From positions 1 through 64,000 of the forward strand of contig NZ_FMZU01000027.1 of the NCBI RefSeq assembly GCF_900101545.1: 64,000 nt of DNA, read 5' to 3'. Made by a program: the position numbers and the translations under genes. This stretch comes from Variovorax sp. CF079. Its GTDB lineage: Bacteria > Pseudomonadota > Gammaproteobacteria > Burkholderiales > Burkholderiaceae_C. Below are positions 62,837 to 64,000 of this stretch, in pieces. The notes beneath the pieces are model-generated. The model worked only from the letters and a program-made list of their open reading frames with translations. It was not told the DNA's origin and searched no databases. Each line of letters begins with the position of its first letter. The stretch's first letter is position 1.

Positions 62837-64000
62837 ATGCACGCCACCGTCCACAACGTCTTCTCTGCCACCGCGGCGCGCACGCCGGAGGCCGAGTTCC
62901 TGTTCACCGAATCGGTGACCGCCAAGGCCTACGGCATCGCCGCCGGTGCCATCCGCTGGGGCGAGGCCGCGGCAGCGGTCGAACGCCTGCGCGTGGCCTA
63001 TGCAGAGGCGGGCTATGGCCATGGCCACCGCGTCGGCCTGCTGCTGGAGAACCGGCCGGCCTTCCTGTTCCACTGGTTCGCGCTCAACGCACTGGGTGTG
63101 AGCGTGGTGCCGATCAACGCCGAGATGCGCTCCGCCGAGCTGGTTTACCTGATCGGCCACAGCGAGATCGGCCTGGCCGTGACCCTGCCCGAGCGCGCGG
63201 CCGATCTGCGCGCCGCGGCGGCGCAGACCGGCGTCGCTTTCGCAACCATGGGGCCCGACGACGAAGTGCCGCCCGCGCGCACGGCTGCGCCGCGTGTCGA
63301 CGAAGCGATCGGCCCCGAGACCGAATGCGGCCTGCTCTACACCTCGGGCACCACCGGCCGGCCCAAGGGCTGCATCCTGAGCAACGCCTACTTCCTGCGC
63401 GCCGGCGAGTGGTATGCCGCGCTCGACGGCGTGTGCGGCATCCGGCGCGATGCGGAGCGCGTCATCACGCCGCTGCCGCTCAATCACATGAACGCGATGG
63501 CCTTCTCGACCATGGTGGTGCTGGTCGCCGGCGGCTGCCTGGTGCAGCTCGATCGCTTCCATCCGAAGACCTGGCTGGCGAGCGTGCGCGAAAGCGGCGC
63601 CACCATCGCGCACTACCTGGGCGTGATGCCGGCCATGCTGCTGTCGGCACCCGAGTCGGCAGCCGACAAGGACCACGCGATTCGCTGGGGCTTCGGCGCC
63701 GGCGTCGACCGCAAGAACCACGCGCCCTTCGAGGCCCGCTTCGGTTTCCCGCTGGTCGAGGCCTGGGCCATGACCGAAACCGGCGCCGCCGCCTGCGTGA
63801 TGGCGAATCGCGAGCCGCGGCTGGTGGGCACGAGCTGCTTCGGCCGGCAGGAGGAGTTCGTCGAGATTCGCCTCGTGGACGACGCAGGCCAGGATGCGAT
63901 CGGCGACGCACCGGGCGAACTGCTGGTGCGCTCCGCCGGCGAAGACCCGAGGCGCTATTTCTTCTCCGGCTACCTGAAGGACGAGGAAGCCACACGCGAG
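62837..64000 (+). CDS. AMP-binding acyl/aryl-CoA ligase (3' partial)
   Basis: The frame is open from ATG 62837 to the window edge (388 codons seen). It encodes an adenylate-forming enzyme: LLYTSGTTGRPKGCILSN is the P-loop-like A3 motif, NHMNAMAFSTMVVL and the EAWAMTETGAA region the A5-type motif. Such ligases activate carboxylic acids as CoA thioesters through an AMP intermediate. Seven bases after the beta subunit, it is probably the next step of the same pathway, activating the oxygenated product. The C-terminal domain is outside the window. Confidence 0.9.
   Translation, partial: MHATVHNVFSATAARTPEAEFLFTESVTAKAYGIAAGAIRWGEAAAAVERLRVAYAEAGYGHGHRVGLLLENRPAFLFHWFALNALGVSVVPINAEMRSAELVYLIGHSEIGLAVTLPERAADLRAAAAQTGVAFATMGPDDEVPPARTAAPRVDEAIGPETECGLLYTSGTTGRPKGCILSNAYFLRAGEWYAALDGVCGIRRDAERVITPLPLNHMNAMAFSTMVVLVAGGCLVQLDRFHPKTWLASVRESGATIAHYLGVMPAMLLSAPESAADKDHAIRWGFGAGVDRKNHAPFEARFGFPLVEAWAMTETGAAACVMANREPRLVGTSCFGRQEEFVEIRLVDDAGQDAIGDAPGELLVRSAGEDPRRYFFSGYLKDEEATRE

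Overview
The window looks like a chromosomal segment of a Comamonadaceae betaproteobacterium, most likely Variovorax or a close relative. The reasons are the very GC-rich codon use, a Bug/TctC-type tripartite tricarboxylate receptor, a poly-glycine lipoprotein leader, TTCGGGCTGAGCTTG-type dispersed inverted repeats, and a MarR / 2-oxoacid oxidoreductase / Rieske dioxygenase operon next to a type VI secretion system (T6SS). This is inferred from gene content and style; no 16S gene or other taxonomic marker is present.

Layout. (1) 1-2179 is an accessory edge: the stop-codon end of a filamentous-haemagglutinin/CdiA-type protein, a frameshifted lipoprotein gene and an intact lipoprotein gene. (2) 2202-5927 holds ordinary metabolic and envelope genes (VOC protein, LysE exporter, DUF4242 protein, CAP-domain lipoprotein, Bug-family receptor). 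(3) 5938-48507 is one large T6SS locus. Its long plus-strand run reads tssK, tssL (DotU-OmpA), tssM, tagF, Ser/Thr kinase, mltA-like, a sigma-like / membrane protein / caspase-like trio, an Hcp-like gene, tagJ, tssE, tssF, tssG, tssH (clpV), a metallopeptidase candidate, a TPR-methyltransferase, vgrG, DUF2169-pentapeptide, pentapeptide, DUF3540, PAAR-like DUF4150, fha and PP2C phosphatase. On the minus strand follow tssA-tssB-tssC-hcp; tssJ points the other way, and a second DotU-like / short TssM-like pair closes the locus. A first caspase-like gene diverges from tssK. (4) 48745-51042 has a LuxR-type response regulator and two fused, frameshifted gene remnants. (5) 51119-55617 is a run of metabolic enzymes (HAD phosphatase, octopine-dehydrogenase-like, 3-hydroxyacyl-CoA dehydrogenase, alpha/beta-fold protein, short MDR oxidoreductase). 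(6) 55709-64000 is a MarR gene divergent from an operon for a two-subunit indolepyruvate-type oxidoreductase, a flavin/2Fe-2S reductase, a Rieske oxygenase alpha and beta pair and a CoA ligase that runs off the end.

How they work together. All core T6SS parts (TssA-M) are present, with the kinase/FHA/phosphatase/TagF post-translational switch. The unusual content is around them: an apparent ECF-sigma / membrane anti-sigma / exported caspase module inside the T6SS operon, DUF4384-like domains on the kinase, a caspase and the second DotU-like protein, a P-loop-less TssM N-terminal paralogue, an HEXXH (aspzincin-like) effector candidate, and a VgrG delivery set without an obvious toxin. The last operon resembles, in gene order, the Variovorax iad indole-3-acetate degradation operon; this resemblance is from memory and was not checked by alignment.
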